10,015 bases of DNA from Massilia sp. UBA2604 (GCA_002339265.1 DDKG01000358.1:1-10015); one strand, 5' to 3'; shown: positions 1-6,646, counted from the stretch's first letter. The notes: generated by a model from the sequence alone, not told the origin. Numbers and translations: made by a program.

Positions 1-586
1 CATGCTGTCGGCGCGCCTGCCTCCAGACCAGCCGGACCTGATCGACAAGGCCAACTATGTCGACGGCCTGGTCGACCGCACCATCGAGGCGGTGCACCGG
101 ATCTCGCTCGACCTGCGCCCGAGCACGCTCGACCTCGGCATCGTCGCCGCGCTGGAGTGGCAGGCGCGCGAGTTCGAGAAGCAGATGGGGATCGCCGTCA
201 TCATGCGCTGTCCCCATAGGGACGATGGGGATCTCGAACTCGAACCGGACCATGCATCCGCACTGTTTCGCATCTTCCAGGAAGCGCTCACCAACATCGC
301 CAAGCATGCCAGTGCGACCCGGGTCACGGTGTCGCTGCGGCGCCAGCGCAACCTGCTCACCCTGTCGATCTGCGACAACGGCCGCGGCATCCAGCCCGCC
401 GACCGCCTCAAGCCGCAATCGTTCGGCCTGCGCGGCATGAGCGAGCGCGCCAGCGCCCTGGGAGGCACGCTGGCCTTGTCGTCCGCGCCCGGAGGTGGCA
501 CGATGGTGACCATCAAGACCAGGCTGGCGCCCAGGACCGCCGCGCAGCAGGCGGCGGCAGACAGGGCGGCACAAGAAGAAGAATGA
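1..586 (+). CDS. Sensor histidine kinase, NarL/HisKA_3 family, C-terminal part (5' end outside window)
   Basis: This is the C-terminal 194 residues of a two-component sensor kinase, read in the frame starting at base 2. The first ATG is internal: the sequence begins just after where the HisKA_3 phospho-acceptor His box should be, so the His and any sensor or membrane domain lie upstream. Residues 20-50 of the fragment are the end of the dimerisation helices (SLDLRPSTLDLG). The ATPase domain follows, with an N box FQEALTNIAKH at 92-102, a G1 box DNGRGI at 125-130, a G2 box SFGLRGM at 140-146 and a terminal GGGT at 164-167. The ATP-binding residues therefore look intact. The tail after about residue 175 is Ala/Gln/Glu-rich and probably disordered. 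The stop overlaps the next gene's start (ATGA), so the two are translationally coupled and the kinase presumably phosphorylates that regulator. The signal sensed cannot be told from this fragment. Confidence 0.93.
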   Translation, partial: MLSARLPPDQPDLIDKANYVDGLVDRTIEAVHRISLDLRPSTLDLGIVAALEWQAREFEKQMGIAVIMRCPHRDDGDLELEPDHASALFRIFQEALTNIAKHASATRVTVSLRRQRNLLTLSICDNGRGIQPADRLKPQSFGLRGMSERASALGGTLALSSAPGGGTMVTIKTRLAPRTAAQQAAADRAAQEEE

Positions 587-1230
587 CCGAAAAAATACAC
601 ATCCGCGTTTTCATCGCCGACGACCACGCCATCGTGCGCGAGGGCCTGAAGCAGATCCTGGCCGAGCAGCGCGACATCAATGTTGCCGGCGAGGCCGAGA
701 ACGGCGTCGACGCCGCCCGCCTGGTGGGCAAGTCCAAGGCCAATGTGATGCTGCTCGATATCTCGCTGCCCGATCGCAACGGCATCGACGTGTTGAAGCA
801 GATTAAAAAAGACAAACCCGAACTGGCGGTGCTGATGCTGTCGATGCACCGCGAAGACCAGTACGCGATCCGCGCGCTGAAGGCCGGCGCGTCCGGGTAT
901 CTCACCAAGCAGAGCGCGCCGCGCGAGCTGGTGACGGCGATCCGCCAGGTGGCGGGCGGCCAGAAATACGTGAGCGCGGCGCTGGCCCAGACCCTGGCCA
1001 GCTCGATCGGCGCGAACCACGAAGCGGCGGTGCACGAAGGCCTGTCCGACCGCGAATACCAGACCCTGACCATGATCGCCTCGGGCATGACGGTCAGCGA
1101 GATCGCGCGCGAGCTGTCGCTGTCGGTCAAGACCATCAGCGAATACCGCGCGCGTCTGTTAGTCAAAATGCAACTCAAGACGAGCGCCGAGCTGACGACC
1201 TACGCCATCCGTAACGGTTTGGTGGACTGA
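583..1230 (+). CDS. Response regulator, NarL/FixJ (LuxR-type) transcription factor
   Basis: This 215-residue cytoplasmic DNA-binding regulator is the likely partner of the kinase just upstream, which it overlaps by 4 bp. The receiver domain spans about residues 5-122. It has the acidic pair D13-D14, phospho-acceptor D59 (in MLLDISLPDRNG), the switch Ser at 87 (LMLS) and the conserved Lys at 109 (GYLTKQ). The LuxR-type helix-turn-helix spans about 153-213 (LSDRE, then SEIARELSLSVKTISEYRARLLVKM). All residues needed for phosphorylation and DNA binding are visible, and the length is normal for the family. The start at 583 is supported by the ATGA overlap and by purine-rich AAGAAGA just upstream. 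Target genes are unknown. Closeness to flagellar genes suggests a motility or lifestyle role, but orthologues of this family (UvrY, NarL, GacA types) control many things. Confidence 0.95.
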   Translation: MTEKIHIRVFIADDHAIVREGLKQILAEQRDINVAGEAENGVDAARLVGKSKANVMLLDISLPDRNGIDVLKQIKKDKPELAVLMLSMHREDQYAIRALKAGASGYLTKQSAPRELVTAIRQVAGGQKYVSAALAQTLASSIGANHEAAVHEGLSDREYQTLTMIASGMTVSEIARELSLSVKTISEYRARLLVKMQLKTSAELTTYAIRNGLVD

Positions 1231-1253
1231 ATGTGACATTCCGTTGTGCCGGG

Positions 1254-1293
1254 ACGGCAACCGCTGCGTTCAAGGGCTGTGTTACCGTTTTTT
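1254..1293 (+). terminator. Possible weak rho-independent terminator of the two-component operon
   Basis: ACGGCAAC (1254-1261) can pair with GTTACCGT (1281-1288) with one mismatch. A run of five further T follows (1289-1293). The loop is long (19 nt), so this is a weak candidate. It lies 23 bp after the response-regulator stop, and the T run directly abuts the promoter candidate of the next gene. Confidence 0.35.
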
Positions 1294-1295
1294 AA

Positions 1296-1325
1296 TTGAT
1301 ACACGGCAAAAAAGCTGATTATCAT
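1296..1325 (+). promoter_or_regulatory. Sigma70-like promoter for the diguanylate cyclase gene
   Basis: The -35 TTGATA (1296-1301) and -10 TATCAT (1320-1325) each match the consensus at 5 of 6 positions, with an 18-bp spacer. A T/A-rich stretch lies immediately upstream. Predicted transcription start is near 1332, giving a leader of about 30 nt to the ATG at 1364. No convincing sigma28 box fits here, so this gene is probably not a late flagellar gene. Confidence 0.5.
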
Positions 1326-1363
1326 GTCGCCAATCCCGCGAATTCGTCATTGCGCAGTAATCC

Positions 1364-2956
1364 ATGTCCATTTCCACTCCAGCCGCGTCCGCCGTGAACC
1401 AGCCAGCCAACCCCGCTGAGATTGCACGCGAGGCTTTCCGCCGCCTCGCCACCCGCCGCATTGCGCCGACGCCGGACAACTATCGCGCCATCTATGACGA
1501 GATCGCCGGCATTCCATCGGCGCCGCCAGCGGCGCCCGCTCCTGCCGCTACGCCAGACAACGGCGCCATCGAGGTCCTGGCCGCCTTTGCGCGCCGCATG
1601 GCCGAGACGCCGGGCGAGCTGTCGGAGTACGGCCGGCGCATGGCGCGCGCGGTCAAGCTCGAGGACTGGACCGGCTATACCCAGGCGCTGGGGCAGATGT
1701 CCGAGCGTCATCTGCGCCGCAACACGCCGGTGATGGCGCTGGGCGACGAGGAACCCGACACCGTCCTGCTGCGCGAGATGCTGGCGCGCACGCTGTCCTT
1801 CGCCTGCGCTTCGCTGCTGAGCGGCGACGCCGAATTATCAAGCGAGGCCGAAGCGCTCGGCGCGGCGGTCAAGACCGCGGTCGGCGAATCCGAACTGCAG
1901 GACATCGCGGCGCGCCTGAAGCAGTTGTGCTTCCAGATCGAGCTGCGCAAGGACGACGGCGCCGAGCAGCAGGAATTGCTGCTGCGCCTGTTCCGCCTGC
2001 TGCTCGACAATATCGAGGGCCTGATCGACGACGACAACTATATGCGCGGCCAGGTGCTGGTGGTGCAGGACCTGATCAAGGGCCCGCTCGACACGCGCGC
2101 CTTGGAAGACGCCACCCGCGGCCTGAAGGACGTGATCATCAAGCAGGGCCACCTCAAGCACGGCATCGACGATGTGCGCTCGTCGATGAAGAACATGATG
2201 ATGACCTTCATCGACCGCCTCGGCTCGGCCGCCGCGTCCACCAGCGACTATCACGCCAAGCTGGGCGGCTTCTCGGAACGCATCGGCCGCGCCACCGACG
2301 TCAACGAGATCAACGGCGTGCTCGACGAAGTGCTGCGCGAGATGCGCAACGCCCAGGACGAGGCGCTGGCCTCGCGCGACCGCATGGTCGGCGCGCATAA
2401 AGAAGTGCAGGAAGCCGAACAGCGCATCCGCGAGCTGGAAGCCGAGCTGCAGCATATGAGCGAGCTGGTGCGCGAAGACCAGCTGACCGGCAGCCTGAAC
2501 CGCCGCGGCCTGGACGACGTGTTCGAACGCGAAAGCGCGCGCGCCGACCGGCGAAAGACGCCGCTGTGCGTGGCCCTGCTCGACCTCGACAATTTCAAGC
2601 GGCTGAACGACACCTATGGCCATATGGCGGGCGACGCCGCATTGAAGCACCTGGTGAAGGTCGTGCGCGAGACCTTGCGCTCGATGGACGTGATTGCCCG
2701 CTTCGGCGGCGAGGAATTCCTGATCCTGCTGCCGGAGACCACGGTCGACGCGGCGGCGGCGGCCATGGTGCGGGTGCAGAGGGAGCTGACCAAGCATTTC
2801 TTCTTGCACGATAACGAGAAAATGCTGATCACTTTCTCGTGCGGCGTGGCGCTGCGCGTGCCCAACGAAGAGCAGGCCTCGCTGATGGCGCGGGCCGACA
2901 AGGCGATGTACCAAGCCAAGAATAGCGGGAAGAATCGGGTGGTGATCGCGGATTGA
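1364..2956 (+). CDS. Diguanylate cyclase (GGDEF domain) with a helical N-terminal region
   Basis: This 530-residue, probably cytoplasmic enzyme makes cyclic di-GMP from two GTP. No signal peptide or membrane segment is visible. Residues 17-50 contain a TPDNYRAIYDEIAG segment; a similar P-x-NY motif occurs at the N terminus of many uncharacterised GGDEF proteins. A Pro/Ala linker (51-64) and a long helical region follow, with a heptad-like coiled coil at about 330-370 that likely transmits a dimerisation signal. The GGDEF domain spans about 372-530, with metal ligand D407 (LLDLDNFKRLND), active-site GGEEF at 448-452 and an RxxD product-inhibition site (RSMD, 439-442) five residues before it. 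It therefore looks catalytically active and feedback-inhibited. No EAL domain is present. An in-frame stop at 1358-1360 just before the ATG fixes the start, which has no clear Shine-Dalgarno. High c-di-GMP usually lowers swimming, so its place beside flagellar genes is suggestive only. Confidence 0.93.
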   Translation: MSISTPAASAVNQPANPAEIAREAFRRLATRRIAPTPDNYRAIYDEIAGIPSAPPAAPAPAATPDNGAIEVLAAFARRMAETPGELSEYGRRMARAVKLEDWTGYTQALGQMSERHLRRNTPVMALGDEEPDTVLLREMLARTLSFACASLLSGDAELSSEAEALGAAVKTAVGESELQDIAARLKQLCFQIELRKDDGAEQQELLLRLFRLLLDNIEGLIDDDNYMRGQVLVVQDLIKGPLDTRALEDATRGLKDVIIKQGHLKHGIDDVRSSMKNMMMTFIDRLGSAAASTSDYHAKLGGFSERIGRATDVNEINGVLDEVLREMRNAQDEALASRDRMVGAHKEVQEAEQRIRELEAELQHMSELVREDQLTGSLNRRGLDDVFERESARADRRKTPLCVALLDLDNFKRLNDTYGHMAGDAALKHLVKVVRETLRSMDVIARFGGEEFLILLPETTVDAAAAAMVRVQRELTKHFFLHDNEKMLITFSCGVALRVPNEEQASLMARADKAMYQAKNSGKNRVVIAD

Positions 2957-2961
2957 AGGGC

Positions 2962-2989
2962 ACGTTGCATGGCTTACACTGCATGACGT
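2962..2989. repeat. Imperfect inverted repeat between the diguanylate cyclase gene and fliB
   Basis: ACGTTGCA (2962-2969) and TGCA-TG-ACGT (2980-2989) form an 8-bp inverted repeat with a 2-nt bulge and a 10-nt loop. No T tract follows, so it is a poor terminator. It could be an operator or chance. No convincing promoter for fliB was found in this 57-bp gap. Confidence 0.3.
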
Positions 2990-3013
2990 TATCTTCGACC
3001 AGGCCGTAGATCC

Positions 3014-4246
3014 ATGCCCATCCTGCACCGCACCCAATCCGCCTCCGCTCTCATGCCGCGCTTCGTGGAGCGCTTCCGCTGCATTGGTTCGAGCTGCGAA
3101 GACACCTGCTGTTCCGGCTGGACCGTTTACCTCGACAAGAAGACCTACAAGGCCTACCGCAAGGAAGCCGGACCCGCGCTCGACCCGATGATGGCCAATA
3201 TGCAGCGCCGGGAAGACACGATGGAAGGCAACGCCTACGCCGAGATCAAAACGCTTGGTGAGCAGAAACGCTGTCCCGCGCTGCAGGACGGTATGTGTTC
3301 GGTACAGTCGAGCCTGGGAGAATCCTATCTGTCGAACGTCTGCCACAGCTACCCGCGCATAACCCAGCGCAGGAATGGCCAGGTCGAACAGATGATCACC
3401 CTATCCTGTCCGGAAGCTGCGCGCCTGGCCTTGCTGGCCGACGATGCGTTCGAATTCATCGAAGCGCCGGTGAACCTGCGTGAGTCGGCGATGACGGAGG
3501 TCAAAGAGCGCTTCGGCGTGCCGCCTGCGCTGATGACCGAGACCCGCATTTTCTGCCTGAATCTGATGCGCACACGCGACCTCGCCTTGTGGCAGCGCCT
3601 CGCGCTGCTGGGTGCTTTTTGCGATTCGCTGACGGTGCTGTGTGCACGCAACGAGCAGGCGAACATCCCTGCCCTGATCAACGACTTCGTGCAGGCGATC
3701 GGCAACGGCGAACTGGCAGCCACACTGGAAGTGATCCAGCCAGACCACGAATCCCAGGCGATGCTGTTCGCCACGCTGTGGGCGACCAAGGGATTCGAGG
3801 CGACATCCCGCCTCGAGCAGCAGGTGATGTGCCAGATTTCCGCAGGCTTCGGCGCGGGCGCCGATGGCCAGGTCAGCGCCACGGAACTCGTCGGTGCCTA
3901 CCGGCGCGGCCTTGGACGCTTGGACCAGGCCTTGCAGGACGTGCCCTGGCTGCTGGAGAACTACGTCGTCAATGAAATCTTCAATGAATTGGCGCCATTT
4001 AACGGCCACTCGCCGTACGACAGCTACCTGCAGCTGATTGCCCGCTTCGGCCTGTTGCGCCTGCTCCTTGCCGTGCAATGCAATACGCAGGGTGACGTGC
4101 CGCCGGTGTCGGTACTGACGACTACCGTGCAGGTACATTGCCGACGCTTCCAGCACGTTCCCAGCTATGCAGAAAGGGTGAAGCGCTCGCTTTACGAGAG
4201 CGGCTGGGCCGAAATGAACAAGTTGTACAGGCTCATCCGTACCTGA
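3014..4246 (+). CDS. fliB: Flagellin lysine N-methylase FliB
   Basis: This 410-residue protein resembles FliB, which methylates lysine side chains of flagellin before or during export. The family diagnostic is an N-terminal cluster of cysteines: C23, C28, C32 and C33 (CIGSSCEDTCCSGW), then C87, C95, C110 (NVCHSYPR) and C132 (LSCPEAARL). All are present here. Salmonella FliB is reported to bind a [4Fe-4S] cluster and use it in methyl transfer, and the cysteines fit cluster binding. The remaining 270 residues are mostly helical, with few recognisable motifs. There is no signal peptide, so it is cytoplasmic. The ATG at 3014 gives the usual family N terminus (short basic lead, then MPRFVERFRC); the Shine-Dalgarno is weak, and the Met at residue 14 is the only close alternative. 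It lies 331 bp upstream of fliC on the same strand, consistent with FliC being its substrate. It may be co-transcribed from the diguanylate cyclase promoter, as the gap is only 57 bp. Confidence 0.9.
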   Translation: MPILHRTQSASALMPRFVERFRCIGSSCEDTCCSGWTVYLDKKTYKAYRKEAGPALDPMMANMQRREDTMEGNAYAEIKTLGEQKRCPALQDGMCSVQSSLGESYLSNVCHSYPRITQRRNGQVEQMITLSCPEAARLALLADDAFEFIEAPVNLRESAMTEVKERFGVPPALMTETRIFCLNLMRTRDLALWQRLALLGAFCDSLTVLCARNEQANIPALINDFVQAIGNGELAATLEVIQPDHESQAMLFATLWATKGFEATSRLEQQVMCQISAGFGAGADGQVSATELVGAYRRGLGRLDQALQDVPWLLENYVVNEIFNELAPFNGHSPYDSYLQLIARFGLLRLLLAVQCNTQGDVPPVSVLTTTVQVHCRRFQHVPSYAERVKRSLYESGWAEMNKLYRLIRT

Positions 4247-4361
4247 GCCGCTCCGCTACTCGCCCCGGCAAGTGCCAGTCTGGCAAGGAAGTGGCGTGCG
4301 ACAGGGATTGTCGCCTTATCGGCAGAACAATCTTGGCCCGGAAAAATAATTTTTTTCCCCC

Positions 4362-4388
4362 TCAAGTTATTTTTATGCCCGCCGTCTA
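4362..4388 (+). promoter_or_regulatory. Second, weaker sigma28-like promoter candidate upstream of fliC
   Basis: TCAAGTTA-N11-GCCGTCTA against the FliA consensus TAAAGTTT-N11-GCCGATAA: 6 of 8 in the -35, 5 of 8 in the -10 including the GCCG core, and exact spacing. It lies 85 bp upstream of the better candidate and could be a decayed or secondary start. Confidence 0.35.
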
Positions 4389-4446
4389 GACATGGCGACT
4401 TTTGCTTACCGACGATCGCATTCGAATCTTTTTTAAAAATGGGCCC

Positions 4447-4473
4447 TAAACTTTTTCCATAGGGCACCGTTAC
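4447..4473 (+). promoter_or_regulatory. Sigma28 (FliA) promoter of fliC
   Basis: TAAACTTT-N11-ACCGTTAC matches the FliA consensus TAAAGTTT-N11-GCCGATAA at 7 of 8 in the -35 and 5 of 8 in the -10, with exact spacing. The predicted start near 4480 gives an untranslated leader of about 98 nt. Flagellin genes are class-3 genes read by sigma28 in most Proteobacteria, which fits. Confidence 0.7.
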
Positions 4474-4577
4474 CAGCAACAACAGCGGTTTGAACGTCAC
4501 AGAACAGCGCGACGGACCAAAGTACACAGCAGCAAGGTCGCTGCACCCCGTAAGACCACGTCTCTGGAGTAGACACC

Positions 4578-6053
4578 ATGGCATCCGTAATCAATACCAA
4601 CGTCCCATCCCTGAACTCGCAGCGCAACCTGTCGACCTCGCAGTCGCAGCTGAACACCTCGATCCAGCGCCTGTCGTCGGGCCTGCGCATCAACAGCGCA
4701 AAGGATGACGCCGCCGGTCTCGCGATCTCCGATCGCATGCAGTCGCAAATCAAGGGCATGACCCAGGCCACCCGCAACGCCAACGATGGCGTGTCGATGG
4801 CGCAAACCGCTGAAGGCGCCCTGTCGAGCTCGGGCGACATCCTGCAGCGTATCCGTGAACTGGCAGTGCAGTCGTCGAACTCGTCGAACTCGGCCAGCGA
4901 CCGTAAAGCCCTGCAGACCGAAGTCACCCAGCTGACCTCGGAACTGAACCGTATCGCCAACACCACCGAATTCAACGGCCAGAAGCTGATGGACGGTTCG
5001 ATGGGCACCGCGAACTTCCAGGTCGGCGCCAACGCAGGCCAACTGATCTCGATGACCGGCTCGAACTTCACCACCTCGACCTACGGCAACAACCGCCTGG
5101 ATGCGAGCTCGAAGCAGGCCATCGCCGGCACCACGAACGGCGTGGCCACCGGCACGATGACCATCAACGGTTCGCAAGGTTCCAAAGACGTGACCGTCGC
5201 TGACGGCGCCACTGCCAAGACCACGGCAGCCGCCATCAACAAAGTCAGCGGCGACACCGGCGTGACCGCAACTGCAAAGACCGAAGCGCAGCTGAAAGGC
5301 GCCGCGAACAAGTCCTATACCTTCGAGCTGACTGCCGACAACAAGGACGCGGTCAAGATCTCGTTCTCGGTCGGCGAAAAGACCGACGCCGACGGCTACG
5401 CCGCCGCGATCAGCGCATTCAATGCCCAATCGGCCAAGACCGGCGTGACGGCATCGTACGACTCGCAGGGCGGCGGCAGCATCAAGCTGACCCAGGCCGA
5501 CGGCAACGACATCAAGCTGAAGAATGTGTCGCCTACCGCAGCCGCTGCAACCGCAACGCTGGGCACCTATGACGCGAAGGGCGTGCCGCTCGCCGCTACC
5601 GCAGCGGCCACCGAGACTGACGGCGCGACCGCCGCCGGCCGCATCATCCTGGATTCCGAGAAGAGCTTCTCGGTCGTCGATGGCAGTGGTTTCGATATCG
5701 ATAACGCTGCCGGCGGCAACGGTTCGTCGAAACTGAAATCGGTTGCCGACCTGGACATCAGCACCTTCGAAGGCGCCCAGCTGGCGATCAAGACCGCCGA
5801 TGCGGCCCTGGCGTCGGTCAACAGCCAGCGCGCGGAATACGGCGCACTGCAGTCGCGTTTCGAATCGGCGATCTCGAACCTGGGTTCGTCGACCGAGAAT
5901 CTGTCGGCATCGCGCAGCCGCATCGTCGACACCGATTTCGCTGCTGAAACCGCAAAGATGACCCGCGGCCAGATCCTGCAACAAGCCGGTACCTCGATGC
6001 TGGCCCAGGCCAACTCGCTGCCGAACGGTGTGCTGTCGCTGCTGCGTGGCTAA
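4578..6053 (+). CDS. fliC: Flagellin FliC
   Basis: This 491-residue filament subunit is exported by the flagellar type III system. The N-terminal D0/D1 region (1 to about 175) starts [18 protein letters not shown] and has the classic [21 protein letters not shown] stretch at 30-50. The D1 motif [10 protein letters not shown] at 89-98 corresponds to the TLR5-recognised segment of enterobacterial flagellins. The C-terminal D1/D0 region is about 389-491 and ends [11 protein letters not shown]. The variable D2/D3-like region (about 176-388) carries flagellin-IN-like units: GTMTINGS...[16 protein letters not shown] at 192-232 and [19 protein letters not shown] at 275-293. This region holds 18 of the protein's 24 lysines, likely FliB targets. 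There is no Cys or Trp, as usual for flagellin. GGAG at 4566-4569 precedes the ATG by 8 nt. Serine is often coded by TCG and Asn always by AAC in the parts inspected, suggesting biased codons for high expression. Transcription is from the sigma28 promoter at 4447-4473 and ends at the hairpin at 6091-6124. Confidence 0.98.
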   Translation: MASVINTNVPSLNSQRNLSTSQSQLNTSIQRLSSGLRINSAKDDAAGLAISDRMQSQIKGMTQATRNANDGVSMAQTAEGALSSSGDILQRIRELAVQSSNSSNSASDRKALQTEVTQLTSELNRIANTTEFNGQKLMDGSMGTANFQVGANAGQLISMTGSNFTTSTYGNNRLDASSKQAIAGTTNGVATGTMTINGSQGSKDVTVADGATAKTTAAAINKVSGDTGVTATAKTEAQLKGAANKSYTFELTADNKDAVKISFSVGEKTDADGYAAAISAFNAQSAKTGVTASYDSQGGGSIKLTQADGNDIKLKNVSPTAAAATATLGTYDAKGVPLAATAAATETDGATAAGRIILDSEKSFSVVDGSGFDIDNAAGGNGSSKLKSVADLDISTFEGAQLAIKTADAALASVNSQRAEYGALQSRFESAISNLGSSTENLSASRSRIVDTDFAAETAKMTRGQILQQAGTSMLAQANSLPNGVLSLLRG

Positions 6054-6090
6054 TCGCTAGCCAACGGTAGCAACAACGCGAGGTAAGCGG

Positions 6091-6124
6091 TTCCTCGGCC
6101 AGAGAAATCTGGCCGGGGAATTTT
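6091..6124 (+). terminator. Rho-independent terminator after fliC
   Basis: A 13-bp stem (6091-6103 with 6108-6120, one G-T pair) is closed by a GAAA tetraloop (6104-6107) and followed by TTTT (6121-6124). The stem is very GC-rich in its middle. It should stop most fliC transcripts, so flaG, 17 bp further on and without an obvious promoter, would be expressed by read-through. Confidence 0.85.
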
Positions 6125-6140
6125 CATTAGGGAGTGCGAC

Positions 6141-6497
6141 ATGCAGATCCAGTCAATTGGAACGCCCGCGATCGCCAAGCCGGAGGAACGTCCGGCCGCT
6201 GGTACCGCGGCGGGTGCGGTCAGCGGGCGCCAGGTGCGCCCCGATGCGCCGGATGCGCCGGATGCTCAGCCCGGCAAGGACGAGGTATCGGCAGCGGTGA
6301 AGAAGCTCAACGAAGCGATGCCGCCTTCGGCCCAGTCCCTGGAGTTCGAAATCGACGATGACAGCCAGGAAATCGTGGTCAAGATCATCGACCAGAGCAC
6401 CAGGGAAGTAGTGCGTCAGATGCCGAGCAAGGAAGCACTTGAAATGGCCAAGGCTATCGACAAGATGCAGGGATTGCTGATCCGGCAAACCGCCTGA
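6141..6497 (+). CDS. flaG: FlaG family flagellar protein
   Basis: This 118-residue small cytoplasmic protein is of the FlaG family (PF03646), often encoded next to flagellin and fliD and reported in several bacteria to affect filament length. The conserved core is the C-terminal half: LNEAMPPSAQSLEFEIDD, then EIVVKIIDQSTREVVRQMPSKEALEMAKAID (about 74-108), matching the family pattern of two beta strands followed by an I-P-S/P-x-E helix. The N-terminal 50 residues are Ala/Pro-rich, low complexity and probably disordered, and include the repeat DAPDAPDA at 35-42. A good Shine-Dalgarno (AGGGAG, 6129-6134) supports the start. No separate promoter was found between the fliC terminator and this gene. 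A second strong terminator follows, so flaG is transcriptionally separated from fliD. Confidence 0.92.
   Translation: MQIQSIGTPAIAKPEERPAAGTAAGAVSGRQVRPDAPDAPDAQPGKDEVSAAVKKLNEAMPPSAQSLEFEIDDDSQEIVVKIIDQSTREVVRQMPSKEALEMAKAIDKMQGLLIRQTA
6243..6265 (+). repeat. Short in-frame tandem repeat in flaG
   Basis: The 9-bp unit GATGCGCCG occurs at 6243-6251 and 6252-6260, followed by a partial GATGC. It codes Asp-Ala-Pro units in the disordered N-terminal part of FlaG. Loss or gain of a unit would keep the frame. Confidence 0.8.
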
Positions 6498-6517
6498 TTC
6501 GCCATCGCAGTGTAAAG

Positions 6518-6551
6518 AAAGCGTCACCTCCGCAAGGATGTGGCGCTTTTT
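6518..6551 (+). terminator. Rho-independent terminator after flaG
   Basis: AAAGCGTCACCTCC (6518-6531) pairs with GGATGTGGCGCTTT (6536-6549) with one mismatch and one G-T pair. It is closed by a GCAA tetraloop, and the T run is 6547-6551. It lies 20 bp after the flaG stop and insulates fliD from flaG. Confidence 0.88.
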
Positions 6552-6557
6552 ATATGG

Positions 6558-6594
6558 CATTTGCGCAAATGGCACCATGACCATTTCGCAAAAT
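6558..6594. promoter_or_regulatory. Pair of palindromic elements upstream of the fliD promoter (possible operator)
   Basis: CATTTGCGCAAATG (6558-6571) is a perfect 14-bp palindrome. A near copy, CATTTCGCAAAAT (6582-6594), starts 24 bp later and lacks the central G of the first. They lie 26-62 bp upstream of the -35 box of the sigma28 promoter, a position suited to an activator or repressor. The binding protein is unknown. Confidence 0.4.
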
Positions 6595-6619
6595 CAAAAT
6601 AAAGCCACATTTACGGCTC

Positions 6620-6646
6620 TTAAGTACCGTTTGTTTCTGCCGATAA
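6620..6646 (+). promoter_or_regulatory. Sigma28 (FliA) promoter of the fliDST operon
   Basis: TTAAGTAC-N11-GCCGATAA has a perfect 8 of 8 -10 box, 5 of 8 in the -35 and exact 11-bp spacing. Predicted start is near 6653, giving a leader of about 27 nt to the GTG at 6680. This implies that fliD, fliS and fliT are transcribed as late flagellar genes. Confidence 0.8.

Larger units (their letters stand above)
4247..4577 (+). other. Intergenic region between fliB and fliC (promoter and leader region)
   Basis: No credible gene lies in this 331-bp gap. It holds two short hairpins after fliB: TGCCA/TGGCA at 4273-4285 and GCGACA/TGTCGC at 4298-4314. Neither has a T tract, so termination after fliB is uncertain. 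An AT-rich block follows at 4340-4376 (with GGAAAAA pairing TTTTTCC), unlike the GC-rich surroundings. Two sigma28-like promoters come next (4362-4388 and 4447-4473), then a fliC leader of about 98 nt counted from the second promoter. Confidence 0.7.

Noticed and set aside
55..1035. Minus-strand open frame of 326 codons across the kinase and regulator genes
   Set aside because: It spans the overlap of two genes with complete family motifs on the other strand and shows none of its own.
1294..1321. Possible sigma28 promoter (TAATTGAT...GCTGATTA) before the diguanylate cyclase gene
   Set aside because: The spacing is 13 rather than 11 and the -35 matches only 4 of 8; the overlapping sigma70-like promoter fits better.
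2966..2985. Possible sigma54 promoter before fliB (GG...GC pair)
   Set aside because: The GG and GC are 8 bp apart, not the required 10, and flanking bases do not match the consensus.
1838..3346. Long minus-strand open frame of 502 codons opposite the diguanylate cyclase and fliB
   Set aside because: It is a shadow of GC-rich coding sequence: the translation is His/Gln/Arg-rich with no domain, and it crosses two well-supported plus-strand genes and their intergenic gap.
4298..4314. GCGACA/TGTCGC hairpin as a terminator of fliB
   Set aside because: The stem is only 6 bp and no T tract follows; kept only as a note in the intergenic region.
4872..4892. Tandem TCGTCGAAC repeat in fliC
   Set aside because: It encodes the QSSNSSNS stretch, a conserved part of the flagellin D1 domain, so the repeat follows from protein conservation plus codon bias.
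4497..5984. Minus-strand open frame of 495 codons opposite fliC
   Set aside because: It lies antisense to an unmistakable flagellin, has low-complexity Gly/Arg/Val composition, and no ribosome site or family motif.
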